Shown here: piece after piece, positions 45,968 through 54,700 of the stretch
Layout: each line of letters opens with the position of its first letter
Position numbering within the stretch: the stretch's first letter is position 1
From: Bradyrhizobium sp. Ai1a-2
GTDB lineage: Bacteria > Pseudomonadota > Alphaproteobacteria > Rhizobiales > Xanthobacteraceae
Assembly (NCBI RefSeq): GCF_000426245.1
Contig: NZ_AUEZ01000032.1
Span: 1-64,000 of the forward strand
DNA length: 64,000 nucleotides
Direction of reading: 5' to 3'
Made by a program: the position numbers and the translations under genes
The notes under the pieces: model-generated
What the model was told of the DNA's origin: nothing
The model's input: the letters and a program-made list of their open reading frames with translations, nothing else
Database searches by the model: none

Positions 45968-46411
45968 TCAACCCGCCGCGCGGGCCTGCGGCGCGGGAAA
46001 CTGCCCCAGCGCCTTCTCGGTCAGCACCGAGTCGCAATATTCCCTGATCTCCTTGATCTTGCCGTCCTCGAGCCGGAACACCAGGCAATAGTCATTGTCG
46101 TAGCGAACGCCGTCCCTGGTGACATTGTCGCCCTTGGCTTCAATGACGACATGGTCGCCGTCGGCGATGAAGCGATGGGCGACGGTACGCGCCCGTTCCT
46201 GCAATAGCGAACGAACGTGGCCGTGCAGGTCGTTGAGGATCGATTGCTTGCCAGTGAACGTGCGCGACCAGGAATACTGTCCGGTCACCGTCCATGTTGC
46301 ATCCTCGGCGAGGCTCGCGGCGAACAGCGCGCGGTCGCGAGCCGCGGGATCAGGATTTCCGGCGGCGGCAAAGATCTGCTGCATCAGTTTCTTGTTGTCG
46401 GCTGCGCTCAT
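45968..46411 (-). CDS. SnoaL-like (nuclear transport factor 2 fold) protein
   Basis: 147 residues: MQQIFAAAGNPDPAARDRAL, DATWTVTGQYSWSRTFTGKQ, HRFIADGDHVVIEAKGDNVT and GVRYDNDYCLVFRLEDGKI with EIREYCDS at the end, the standard SnoaL/NTF2 pattern of a cone-shaped barrel with a small-molecule pocket. The ATG at 46411 is used; the upstream frame to 46474 would overlap the divergent LysR promoter. The ligand or reaction is unknown. It is probably regulated by the divergently encoded LysR protein. Confidence 0.8.
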   Translation of the reverse strand: MSAADNKKLMQQIFAAAGNPDPAARDRALFAASLAEDATWTVTGQYSWSRTFTGKQSILNDLHGHVRSLLQERARTVAHRFIADGDHVVIEAKGDNVTRDGVRYDNDYCLVFRLEDGKIKEIREYCDSVLTEKALGQFPAPQARAAG

Positions 46412-46478
46412 GGCGACGTCTCCAGTGGGTTGCTGAGTACGCCTCCTTGTGCCGCGGCAGAGATCATTCTTCAAATCG

Positions 46479-46496
46479 ATATCCGATATGATATCT
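46479..46496. promoter_or_regulatory. Candidate LysR binding site
   Basis: GATATCCGATATGATATC lies in the 94-bp gap between the SnoaL and LysR genes, ten bases before the LysR start. Two GATATC halves 12 bp apart are compatible with a T-N11-A box. Confidence 0.45.
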
Positions 46497-46505
46497 ATTC
46501 ACCTG

Positions 46506-47420
46506 ATGAATTTGAATTCGCTTGACCTCAATCTCCTAATTGCGCTCGACGCGCTGCTGCGCGACGCCAGCGTCAGCCGCGCCGCGATGCGGCTTCATTT
46601 GTCGCAGCCGGCCACAAGCCACGCGCTGCAGCGCCTGCGCGATCTGATCGGCGATCCGCTCCTGGTGCGGAGCGGCGCGCGCATGGAATTGACGCCGCGG
46701 GCGCAGGCGTTGCGCACGCCGCTGGCGCAGGCGCTCGACCAGGTGCGCGCGCTGTTCGTTCCCGACGCGTTCGATGCTATCAGCAGCGACCGGCATTTCC
46801 GGCTGATGATGCCGGATCTCGCGGTCGAGCTCTTGATGCCGCCGTTGATGGAGAAGATCACACAGATCGCGCCGCATGTAACGATCGACGTGGTGCCGTG
46901 GCGGGGGCCCGCGATCTTCACCGCCGAATTCGCGCGCACCATCGATCTCGTGATCTCGATCGGCGACGCCTTCAAGGGCTTTCACCGCCAGCGCCTCTAT
47001 ATCGACAGCGACGCGCTCGCGGTGCGCCGCGGCCATCCCGTGGGCGCGAGGTTGAAGAGGCGCGAAACATTCCTCGCGGCAAGACATGTCGCCGTCGTGA
47101 TCCGCGGCCAGAACGAGGATCTGATCGATAGCTGGCTGCGCGCCAAGGGCATCGAGCGCCGCATCGCCCTCGTCGTGCCTGGCTACATCGAGGCGCTGCA
47201 TGTCACAGCCCGCACCGACCTCGTCGCCTTCGTGCCGCGCCGCCTGATCGCGGCGCTCGCCAGGCAATTGTCCCTGCTGACCGTGACGCCGCCGCTCGAT
47301 CCCGGGATCGACGAGCAGTACATGTTCTATCCCACCCGCGCCCAAATGGACCCCGGCTCGATCTGGCTCCGCCAATTGATGCTGGAGACCGGACGAGAGT
47401 TGGACAAGCGAAAAATGTAG
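46506..47420 (+). CDS. LysR-family transcriptional regulator
   Basis: 304 residues. The helix-turn-helix is LDLNLLIALDALLRDASVSR followed by AAMRLHLSQPATSHALQRLR, as in NodD/NahR-like LysR regulators. The effector domain (about 90-300) has FRLMMPDLAVELLMPPLMEK, IDLVISIGDAFKGFHRQRLY and VVPGYIEALHVTARTDLVAF. It probably controls the divergent SnoaL-like gene. ATG 46506 starts the conserved region; an ATG at 46488 is also in frame. The stop TAG lies inside the start of the GTAGGATGGGTAGAGC inverted repeat. Confidence 0.9.
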   Translation: MNLNSLDLNLLIALDALLRDASVSRAAMRLHLSQPATSHALQRLRDLIGDPLLVRSGARMELTPRAQALRTPLAQALDQVRALFVPDAFDAISSDRHFRLMMPDLAVELLMPPLMEKITQIAPHVTIDVVPWRGPAIFTAEFARTIDLVISIGDAFKGFHRQRLYIDSDALAVRRGHPVGARLKRRETFLAARHVAVVIRGQNEDLIDSWLRAKGIERRIALVVPGYIEALHVTARTDLVAFVPRRLIAALARQLSLLTVTPPLDPGIDEQYMFYPTRAQMDPGSIWLRQLMLETGRELDKRKM

Positions 47421-47501
47421 GATGGGTAGAGCGAAGCGAAACCCATCATTCGCACGGCTTGCTCGATCGCGATGGGTTTCGCTGCGCTCTACCCATCCTA
47501 C
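47417..47501. repeat. Inverted repeat, GTAGGATGGGTAGAGC family
   Basis: GTAGGATGGGTAGAGCGAAG... and ...GCTGCGCTCTACCCATCCTAC form arms of about 17 bp, with an inner GCGAAACCCATCAT/GATGGGTTTCGC pair. Confidence 0.75.
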
Positions 47502-47531
47502 GGCATAAGCCTCGCCGTTGCCGCAAACCGC

Positions 47532-48149
47532 TCACGCCTCCGCTTCGAGCACCTTCTTCACCGCGGGACGCGCGGCCACGCGGTTGCGGTGATCGACCAC
47601 CTTGGGCAGCGTGGCGAGATCGACGCCGTCGCCCTCCAGCCACTGTGCCATCGTAAAGAGATAGATGTCGCAGATCGAGAAGGCCTCGCCCATCACCCAC
47701 GGGCCTTTCAGCATGTCGCGCTCGACCAGCGCAAAGCTGGCGCCGACCGTTTTCGGGATCATGCGCTTCATGTCGGCAAAGGAGGATTCCTCCGTAGCCC
47801 ACCGATAGCCGCGCATCTTGTGGGCATGCGCGACGTGCAACGTGGAGCAGAGATAGCTGTTGAACGCCTGCGCTTGCGCGAACGCAAAGACGTCATCGAG
47901 CGGCGCGAGCTTCGCCTTCGGAAAGCTTTGTGCGATGAAGGCGAGCACTGCGGGCGTCTCGGTGAGGACGCCATGATCGGTGATCAGCGCCGGCACCCGT
48001 CCCTTCGGGTTGACCTTGAGATATTCGGCGCTGTTCTGCTGGTTGGCCTTGAAGTCGACCCGTTCGATCGTATAGGCCGCGCCGGCCTCTTCGAGCGCGA
48101 TGTGCGAGGCGAGCGCGCAGGTGGCGGGGGCATAATAAAGCTTGAGCAT
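47532..48149 (-). CDS. Glutathione S-transferase
   Basis: 205 residues. The beta-class-like N-terminus MLKLYYAPATCALASHIALE has the active-site Cys11 in the position used by bacterial beta GSTs, followed by NPKGRVPALITDHGVLTETP with the cis-Pro and glutathione-binding ET motif. The helical C-terminal domain ends MGEAFSICDIYLFTMAQWLE. It is cytosolic, and the substrate is unknown. It lies between a LysR gene and a thioesterase gene, without a clear operon partner. Confidence 0.9.
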   Translation of the reverse strand: MLKLYYAPATCALASHIALEEAGAAYTIERVDFKANQQNSAEYLKVNPKGRVPALITDHGVLTETPAVLAFIAQSFPKAKLAPLDDVFAFAQAQAFNSYLCSTLHVAHAHKMRGYRWATEESSFADMKRMIPKTVGASFALVERDMLKGPWVMGEAFSICDIYLFTMAQWLEGDGVDLATLPKVVDHRNRVAARPAVKKVLEAEA

Positions 48150-48226
48150 GTTCCATCCCTCATTCAGAGGGACGGGACGTTAGCGGCGCCCTGTTGCCCC
48201 GTCCATCCCCGCGCTGATTGACGCGC

Positions 48227-48646
48227 TCAGCGAACGGCCTTTGCCGTCTCCACCAGGCGTGCGCTCGTCGATGCCGTCGCAAGCAAGGCGCCGTCTTCCG
48301 CCATCAGCCTGCCCTCGACGAAGGCGACGGTCTTGCCGAGCTGGGTGACCCTGGCCTCGCCGATGATCGGTCCAGGCTTTGCGGGCGCCAGGAAATTCAC
48401 CGATATCGCGATCGTGGCGGTGTAGAGCTTGCCGTCGGTCATGACGAACACCGCCGGGCCCATGGTGTCGTCGAGCATCGCCGACAGCATGCCGCCCTGG
48501 ATGAAGCCGGCCGGGTTGCAGAACTCCGGCTTGCCCTCGAAGCCGATCCGGATCCAGCCTTCATCCGGGCGCGCGTCGAGCAGGTGCCAGCCGAGCAGCT
48601 TGGCGCAGGGCGGCGTAACGAGACGGTCAAGCGCGGTCGCGATCAT
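48227..48646 (-). CDS. PaaI-like hotdog thioesterase
   Basis: 139 residues of a hotdog fold: FCNPAGFIQGGMLSAMLDDT is the central helix region (the Asp in LDDTMGP is at the usual catalytic place), followed by TATIAISVNFLAPAKPGPII. Family members hydrolyse acyl- or phenylacetyl-CoA thioesters in the cytosol. The ATG is preceded at one base by a perfect 8-bp hairpin that contains the only Shine-Dalgarno sequence (48648-48667). There is no phenylacetate cluster nearby. Confidence 0.85.
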   Translation of the reverse strand: MIATALDRLVTPPCAKLLGWHLLDARPDEGWIRIGFEGKPEFCNPAGFIQGGMLSAMLDDTMGPAVFVMTDGKLYTATIAISVNFLAPAKPGPIIGEARVTQLGKTVAFVEGRLMAEDGALLATASTSARLVETAKAVR

Positions 48647-48647
48647 G

Positions 48648-48667
48648 GGAGCCTCCGTTGAGGCTCC
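48648..48667 (-). promoter_or_regulatory. Perfect hairpin enclosing the thioesterase ribosome-binding site
   Basis: On the mRNA strand the order is GGAGCCTC-AACG-GAGGCTCC, then C and the ATG. The eight-bp stem is perfect and its 3' arm holds GAGG, so translation could be blocked while it is folded. Confidence 0.55.
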
Positions 48668-48707
48668 TGCCTAACGCAAGGCTACTGCCAACGTGCTGTC
48701 AGCACTC

Positions 48708-49793
48708 TCACATGCCGAGCCCATGCGCGACCACCTTGCGCATCACGTTCGGGAACGCTTCATCCGCAAGGGTGGCGACCGGCACCCAGCGCATCCCCTC
48801 TGGCGCACGCGTGCGCGGTGGAACGGTCGCGGTATAGACCGCAAGCTCGAGCGGAAAATGCGTGAAGACGTGGGTGACGACGCCCGCCTTGCGGTGCCAG
48901 CGCGCAACGCCCTTCAGCGACGGCGCCTGTTCAAGCGCGGCCGCATCGTCCTGCCCGGCCAGCCATTCGGAGGTCGGCACCTCCGTCATGCCGCCGAGCA
49001 GGCCCTTCTCAGGCCGGGTGCGGACCAGGAGCTCATCGCCGCGGGTGACGACAAAGGCCGCGCCCGAGCGCAGTGCACCACTCTTCTTCGGCGCCTTGCG
49101 CGGAAAACTCTCCTGATCGCCACGGGCGCGCGCCGCACAGTCGTCGTTGAGTGGGCACAGCGCGCAGGCCGGCTTCTTCGGCGTGCAGATCGAGGCGCCC
49201 AGATCCATCAGCGCCTGCGCGCTATCGCCGGCGCGAGACTTCTCGTCGCCCGCGCGAGACGTCTCGTCGCCGGCGCGAGCGGGGCCGAGCAAGGTGCTCG
49301 CCAACTGCTGGATCAGCGGCTTGGCCTGCGGCAACGCCTCCTCGACTGCGAACAGCCGCGACACCACACGCTCGATATTGCCATCGACCGGCATGGTGCG
49401 GCGGTCGAAGGCGATCGCTGCGATCGCGGCGGCCGTATACGGCCCGATCCCCGGCAGCGTGCGAAGCCCCTCCTCGCTATCAGGAAAGATGCCGCCATGG
49501 TCGCGCAGCACCGCAACCGCACAAGCGTGCAGGTTGCGAGCGCGGGAATAGTAGCCGAGCCCGGCCCACATCCGCAGCACGTCGTCCAGCGAGGCGCGCG
49601 CCAGCGCCGCGACATCGGGCCATCGCGATACGAACTTCTCGAAGTAGGGCCCGACGGCCTTGACGGTCGTCTGCTGCAGCATGATCTCCGACAGCCACAC
49701 CCGGTACGGATCGGCCCGCTCGCCGGCAGGCGCCCGCCACGGCAGCCGGCGGCGATGCCGGTCATACCAGGCAAGCAGCAGCGTGGGCCGCAC
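48708..49793 (-). CDS. mutY: A/G-specific adenine glycosylase
   Basis: About 361 residues. The helix-hairpin-helix core shows WYDRHRRRLPWR, LSEIMLQQTTVKAVGPYFEK (catalytic Glu), TLPGIGPYTAAAIAAIAFDR and DGNIERV. The Fe-S motif is CTPKKPACALCPLNDDC, and a C-terminal NUDIX-like 8-oxoG recognition domain follows. It removes A mispaired with 8-oxoguanine. The frame is open to 49937, but that stretch is antisense to a HigB remnant. GTG 49793 has AGGA eight bases upstream and starts just before the conserved LLAWYDRH, so it is preferred; GTG 49853 is possible. Near residue 200, three 21-nt repeats encode RAGDE-type units. Confidence 0.9.
   Translation of the reverse strand: MRPTLLLAWYDRHRRRLPWRAPAGERADPYRVWLSEIMLQQTTVKAVGPYFEKFVSRWPDVAALARASLDDVLRMWAGLGYYSRARNLHACAVAVLRDHGGIFPDSEEGLRTLPGIGPYTAAAIAAIAFDRRTMPVDGNIERVVSRLFAVEEALPQAKPLIQQLASTLLGPARAGDETSRAGDEKSRAGDSAQALMDLGASICTPKKPACALCPLNDDCAARARGDQESFPRKAPKKSGALRSGAAFVVTRGDELLVRTRPEKGLLGGMTEVPTSEWLAGQDDAAALEQAPSLKGVARWHRKAGVVTHVFTHFPLELAVYTATVPPRTRAPEGMRWVPVATLADEAFPNVMRKVVAHGLGM
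49231..49280 (-). repeat. 21-bp tandem repeat inside mutY
   Basis: Units starting GCGCGAGAC recur at 49231, 49252 and 49273, in frame, adding seven-residue repeats (AGDETSR, AGDEKSR, AGDSAQA) to MutY just before its Fe-S cluster region. Confidence 0.75.
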
Positions 49794-49830
49794 GGCGCCA
49801 TCCTGAGCGACGTCGTCCGACTTTCTTTTC

Positions 49831-49943
49831 CTGATCAAGTTCAAGGGAGACACAATATTCGGATCAACGATCAATTGCGGATATGTTTCGTCTGGGATGA
49901 AGGAGGACCTGCGCATGTCGAAATCGTCGACTACCACAGCTAA
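49831..49943 (+). pseudogene. HigB-type toxin remnant (C-terminal ~30 residues)
   Basis: The plus-strand frame reads NIRINDQLRICFVWDEGGPA then HVEIVDYHS and a TAA at 49941-49943. This is the C-terminus of HigB/RelE-type toxins, whose genes normally precede higA with a short overlap, as here. No N-terminal HigB sequence is found upstream: the frame passes into sequence antisense to mutY. So the toxin is truncated and presumably inactive. Confidence 0.7.
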
Positions 49944-50235
49944 GAGCAGCCTGCTTCATAACCCGCATCCGGGCGAGATCCTGCTGGAGGAATTCCTTAG
50001 ACCCATGGGCCTTAGCCAGAACGCCCTTGCGCGTGCCGTCCATGTCGCGCCCCGACGGATCAACGAGATCGTGCTTGGAAAGCGCGATGTTACCGCCGAC
50101 ACCGACCTTCGGCTTGCCCGCTATTTCGGCTTGTCCGAAGGATTTTTCCTCGGCCTGCAGATGGATTACGACCTGATGCAGCGGCGACGGGAGATCGACC
50201 GCGACCTGAAGGCGATCCGTCCGCGTGCGGCATGA
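49915..50235 (+). CDS. higA: HigA-type antitoxin (orphan)
   Basis: 106 residues. HPGEILLEEFLRPMGLSQNA, then LARAVHVAPRRINEIVLGKR is the XRE-type helix-turn-helix of HigA/VapI antitoxins, followed by DTDLRLARYFGLSEGFFLGL and a charged C-terminus. The ATG at 49915 has AGGAGG eight bases upstream and overlaps the toxin remnant by 29 bp. With the toxin broken, it may survive as a solitary DNA-binding regulator. It lies between mutY and the DUF721 gene, probably as a later insertion. Confidence 0.87.
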   Translation: MSKSSTTTAKSSLLHNPHPGEILLEEFLRPMGLSQNALARAVHVAPRRINEIVLGKRDVTADTDLRLARYFGLSEGFFLGLQMDYDLMQRRREIDRDLKAIRPRAA

Positions 50236-50266
50236 CGGCAGCGTGACACCGATGTTATAAAGCCCC

Positions 50267-50746
50267 ATGTCAAAGCCCGGCCCGATCAGCGCAAAGCCGC
50301 TTTCTATCCTGCTCAACGACGTCTTCTCGGACGCCTATGCCAAGCAGGGATTCGCCGCGCGCGAACTGGTGACGCGGTGGGCGGAGATCGCTGGCCCCGA
50401 AATCGCGCGGTATTCGGAGCCGATCAGGATGCAATGGCCGCGGCCGGTGGAGGGGCAGCCGCAGGAGCCGGCAACGCTGGTGCTCCGGGTCGAGGGGCCG
50501 ATGGCGCTGGAGATTCAGCATTCCTCCGACCGCATCCTGGAGCGGGTCAACCGCTTCTTCGGCTGGCACGCGGTCGGCCGGCTGGCGTTGCGGCAGGCTC
50601 CGTTATCGCGGCGGGAACGCGCGGCACGGCCGCGGCCGCCGGACGCCAGAGCGGTGGCGGCGGTCGAAAAAACCCTGTCCGCCGTGGAGGACGAGGCGCT
50701 GCGCGCCGCGCTCGCGCGATTGGGGGCCGCGATCAAGCGAAATTGA
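50267..50746 (+). CDS. DUF721 / DciA-like protein
   Basis: 159 residues. AKPLSILLNDVFSDAYAKQG, then TRWAEIAGPEIARYSEPIRM and the strand TLVLRVEGPMALEIQHSSDR followed by ILERVNRFFGWHAVGRLALR match the DUF721 KH-like fold. In several bacteria this fold (DciA) loads the replicative helicase. The C-terminal part (PLSRRERAARPRPPDARAVA) is basic and Pro-rich. It sits upstream of the DsbA-like gene and smc, in the same direction. Confidence 0.82.
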   Translation: MSKPGPISAKPLSILLNDVFSDAYAKQGFAARELVTRWAEIAGPEIARYSEPIRMQWPRPVEGQPQEPATLVLRVEGPMALEIQHSSDRILERVNRFFGWHAVGRLALRQAPLSRRERAARPRPPDARAVAAVEKTLSAVEDEALRAALARLGAAIKRN

Positions 50747-50866
50747 GACTTTTTTGCGCGGCGGGCCTTGGAGCGCAGCATTGCCACAATCACCATTTCA
50801 AGCTAGCGAAAGCTCGCTTTTTTAGACCTCTTTTTGGGCGTGCATGCGCCAATTCGGGAGCCGATC

Positions 50867-51523
50867 TTGATCATCACGCGCCGCGCCTTCACCGCCGCTC
50901 TGTCACTGACTGGTCTTGCCGCCCTGATCGGTCTCTCGCCGCTGCGCCTGATTTCGGAGGCGATGGCGCAGACCGCCGCCGATGTCGCCAAGCCGCAATC
51001 GCTGCCTGACATGGCGCTCGGCCCGCAGAACGCCCCGGTGACCATCACCGAGTACGCCTCCATGACCTGCCCGCACTGTGCGAACTTCAACGAGACGGTG
51101 TTCCCGAAGATCAAGTCGGAATACATCGACACCGGCAAGATCCGCTACGTGTTCCGCGAATTCCCGCTCGACATCAAGGCCGCCGCCGGGTCGATGCTGG
51201 CGCGCTGCATCGCCAAGGACGACGCGCCGAAATATTTCGCGGTCATCGACCTGTTGTTCCGCCAGCAGAACGACTGGGTGATGAAGAACACCACGGAGAC
51301 GCTGACGCGAATCGGCAAGCAGGCCGGCCTCAGCCAGCAGCAGGTGGAGGAATGCCTGAAGGACCAGGCGCTGCTCGACAAGATCGCCGCCGACCAGAAA
51401 TACGCCAATGACGTGTTGAAGGTGAATTCGACGCCGACCTTCTTCATCAACGGTGAGATGCTGAAGGGCGAAACCTCGTTCGACGAATTCAGCAAGCGCA
51501 TCAATTCGTTGTTGAAAAGCTGA
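50867..51523 (+). CDS. DsbA-family thiol:disulfide oxidoreductase with Tat-like signal
   Basis: 218 residues from TTG 50867, which has GGGAG six bases upstream. The N-terminus IITRRAFTAALSLTGLAALI contains a twin Arg and a hydrophobic stretch ending at ISEAMAQ, so Tat export is possible. The thioredoxin fold has the active site TCPHCANF (CPHC as in DsbA), an inserted helical domain, and the cis-Pro NSTPTFFINGEML. It oxidises or isomerises disulfides in periplasmic proteins. An alternative TTG start at 50836 gives an extra 11 residues. The smc gene lies 205 bp downstream. Confidence 0.88.
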   Translation: MIITRRAFTAALSLTGLAALIGLSPLRLISEAMAQTAADVAKPQSLPDMALGPQNAPVTITEYASMTCPHCANFNETVFPKIKSEYIDTGKIRYVFREFPLDIKAAAGSMLARCIAKDDAPKYFAVIDLLFRQQNDWVMKNTTETLTRIGKQAGLSQQQVEECLKDQALLDKIAADQKYANDVLKVNSTPTFFINGEMLKGETSFDEFSKRINSLLKS

Positions 51524-51728
51524 TTCGTCCACAGCTATTCGTTGGCGCGCGCTAAACCGAGCAAAAGCCTTGGGAAAAGCCTGAGGCGGCGGTTGCCGGT
51601 GCGCCCCGGCCTCGCCATTGTCACGGCCACGAGAGCCGCAGCGAGCGGACCGCCTAGATACCGACATTGCCATCCATGGTATTGTCACGGCAGGGAGATT
51701 CGCGCCCGGCCAACAGAGATTTGTGTTC

Positions 51729-54700
51729 ATGAAGCTCACGCGCCTACGCCTCCACGGTTTCAAGTCGTTCGTTGAACCCACCGACTTCATGATCGAGCCC
51801 GGCCTCACCGGCGTGGTCGGGCCGAACGGCTGCGGCAAGTCCAATCTGGTGGAAGCGCTGCGCTGGGCGATGGGCGAAACCTCGCACAAGTCGCTGCGCG
51901 CCGCCGACATGGACGCGGTGATCTTCGCCGGTTCCGGCAATCGCCCCGCGCGCAACCACGCCGAAGTCGTGATGACGATCGACAATTCCGATCGCACCGC
52001 GCCGGCTGCGGTCAATGACAGCCAGCTCCTGGAAATCTCCCGCCGCATCGAGCGCGAGGCGGGTTCCGTCTATCGCATCAACGGCCGCGACGTGCGTGCG
52101 CGCGACGTGCAGCTCCTGTTCGCCGATGCCGCGACCGGCGCGCGGTCGCCGGCGCTGGTGCACCAGGGCAAGATCGGCGAGATCATCCAGGCCAAGCCGG
52201 AACAGCGCCGCCGCGTGCTGGAAGATGCTGCCGGCGTCGCCGGCCTGCATGCGCGCCGCCATGAAGCGGAACTGCGGCTGAAGGCGGCCGAAACCAACCT
52301 CACCCGCGTCGAGGACGTGATTGGCCAGCTCTCCGGCCAGATGGACGGCCTGAAGAAGCAGGCGCGGCAGGCGATTCGCTACCGCGAGGTCGCATCGAAG
52401 GTCCGCAAGTCCGAGGCGATGCTGTTCCATCTGCGCTGGATCGAGGCTCATGCAGACGTCAACGACGCCGCCCAGACGCATGATCTCGCCGTTCGCGAGG
52501 CAGCCGAGCGCACCCGCGAGCAGGCGGAATCCGCCCGCATCCAGGCGATCCGCGCCGCCGAACTGCCGGCGCTGCGCGAGGCGGAAGCTCGCGCCGCGGC
52601 AGGCCTGCAGCGGCTCAACAATGCGCGCGAGATGCTCGACCGCGAGGAGCAGCGTGCCAAGGAGCGCGTTTCCGAGCTCGACCGGCGGCTGGCACAATTC
52701 GTCGCCGACATCGCGCGCGAGCAGCAGCAAACGGCTGACGCCGATGTCGCGCTACAGCGGCTCGACACCGAGGACGCCGAGCTGAAGGAAGAGATCAAGT
52801 CGCGGGTCGAGCAGCGTTCCGGCGTCGACGAGCGCGTCGCGGAAGCGGAAGCCGTGCTCGCCGAAACCGAACGCCGGTTCACCGAGCTGACCACAGAGCT
52901 CGCCGACCTCGCCGCCAAGCGCAACCAGCTCGAAGCAGGCGTGCGCACCCATCGCGACCGGCTCGCCCGGCTCGACCAGGAGATCGCCAACGTCCAGGCC
53001 GAGGACGAGCGGCTCGCGCAGGAGACCGGCGCACTGGGCGACATCGATCTGCTCGCGGCCGCGGTCGAGACCGCGCAGCAGACGCTGGCCGAAGCCGAAG
53101 CCACCGTGCAGGCGAGCGAAACCGGTCACGTCGTGGCCCGGCAGACGCTGGAAGCCTCCCGCAGTCCGCTGACGGAAGCGGAAAAGCGCGTGCAACGGCT
53201 GGAGACCGAGGCGCGCACCATCTCCAAGATCGTCAATGGCGAGACCAAGAATCTATGGCCGCCGATCATCGACGGCATCACGGTCGCCAAGGGCTATGAG
53301 AAGGCGATAGGCGCCGCGCTCGGCGACGATCTCGATGCACCCGTCGATCCCTCGGCACCGATGCGCTGGACCAACGTCCCGGCCGGCGAGGATCCGGCGC
53401 TGCCCGAAGGCGTCGATTGCCTCGCCAACCATGTGCAGGCGCCGTCGGAATTGGCGCGCCGCCTCGCCCAGATCGGCGTCGTTGCTAAGGAGCGCGGCGC
53501 GGAGCTGGTCTCGCAATTGAAGACCGGCCAGCGGCTGGTGTCGCTCGAGGGCGATGTCTGGCGTTGGGACGGCTTTGTCACCGCCGCCCACGCCCCGACC
53601 GGCGCGGCGCGGCGCCTGGCCGAGCGTGCCCGCCTCGTCGACATCGAGCATGAGCTCGAGCAGGCGCGCGCTGAGGTGATCGCAAAACGGCAGGCGCTGG
53701 AAAATGCGGAAGCCGAATTGCGCGCCGCCTCTGCCGCCGAGACCGCCGCGCGCGAGGCGGGACGTGCCGCGCGCCGCGAAACCGATGCCGCGCGCGAGCG
53801 TCATGCCGCAGCCGAGCGCGAGATCAACCGCCACGCCGCACGCAAGTCGGCGCTGACGGAAGCGCAGAATCGCCTTGCCGCCGACCGTGCCGAAGCCGAG
53901 GCCGCGCACGAGAACGCCGATGCGGCGCTCGCCGAATTGCCGCCGAGCGTCGAGGCTGAAACCCAGCTCGCCGCCGTGCGCGCCGAGATCGAGAACCAGC
54001 GCCGCGTGGCCGCCCAGGTGCGCGCCGAAGCGCAGGCGCTCGCCCGCGAAGCCGAGCTGGCCGACCGCCGCGTGCAGGCGATCCTCGCCGAGCGCAACGA
54101 GTGGCAGAACCGCAAGGCAAGCGGAGCCTCCCAGATCGGAACGATCGAGGCCCGCATCACCGAGGTCACCGCCGAGCGTGAGGAACTCGCCAATGCGCCG
54201 GAGGTGTTTGCGGAGAAACGCAGCGCGCTGATCAGCGAGATCGAGTACGCCGAGAATGATCGCCGCGCCGCCGCCGACGCGCTCGCCGCTGCCGAATCCG
54301 CGATGGCGGAGACCGACCGCGCCGCCAAGGCTTCACTGGAAGCACTCTCCAGCGCTCGCGAAGCGACGGCGCGTGCCGAGGAGCGGATGGAAGGAACGCG
54401 ACGTCGGCTTGCCGACATCGAGCGCGAAATCCATGACATGCTCGAGGTCGAACCGCAGGCCGTGGCCGGCCTTGCCGAGATCGAGCCGGGTGCCGAACTG
54501 CCGCCGGTCGGCCAGATCGAGGAAGAGCTCGAAAAAATGCGCCGCGATCGCGAGCGCCTCGGCGCTGTCAATCTGCGCGCCGAGGAAGAGCTGCGCGAGG
54601 TGGAGACCCAGCACACTGCGCTCACCACCGAGCGCGACGACCTGGTGGAGGCGATCAAGCGCCTGCGCCAAGGTATCCAGAGCCTCAACCGCGAGGCGCG

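Noticed and set aside
48693..49830. Plus-strand frame antisense to mutY, upstream of the HigB-like tail
   Set aside because: Only its last ~30 codons look like a protein (HigB remnant); the rest is a shadow of mutY.
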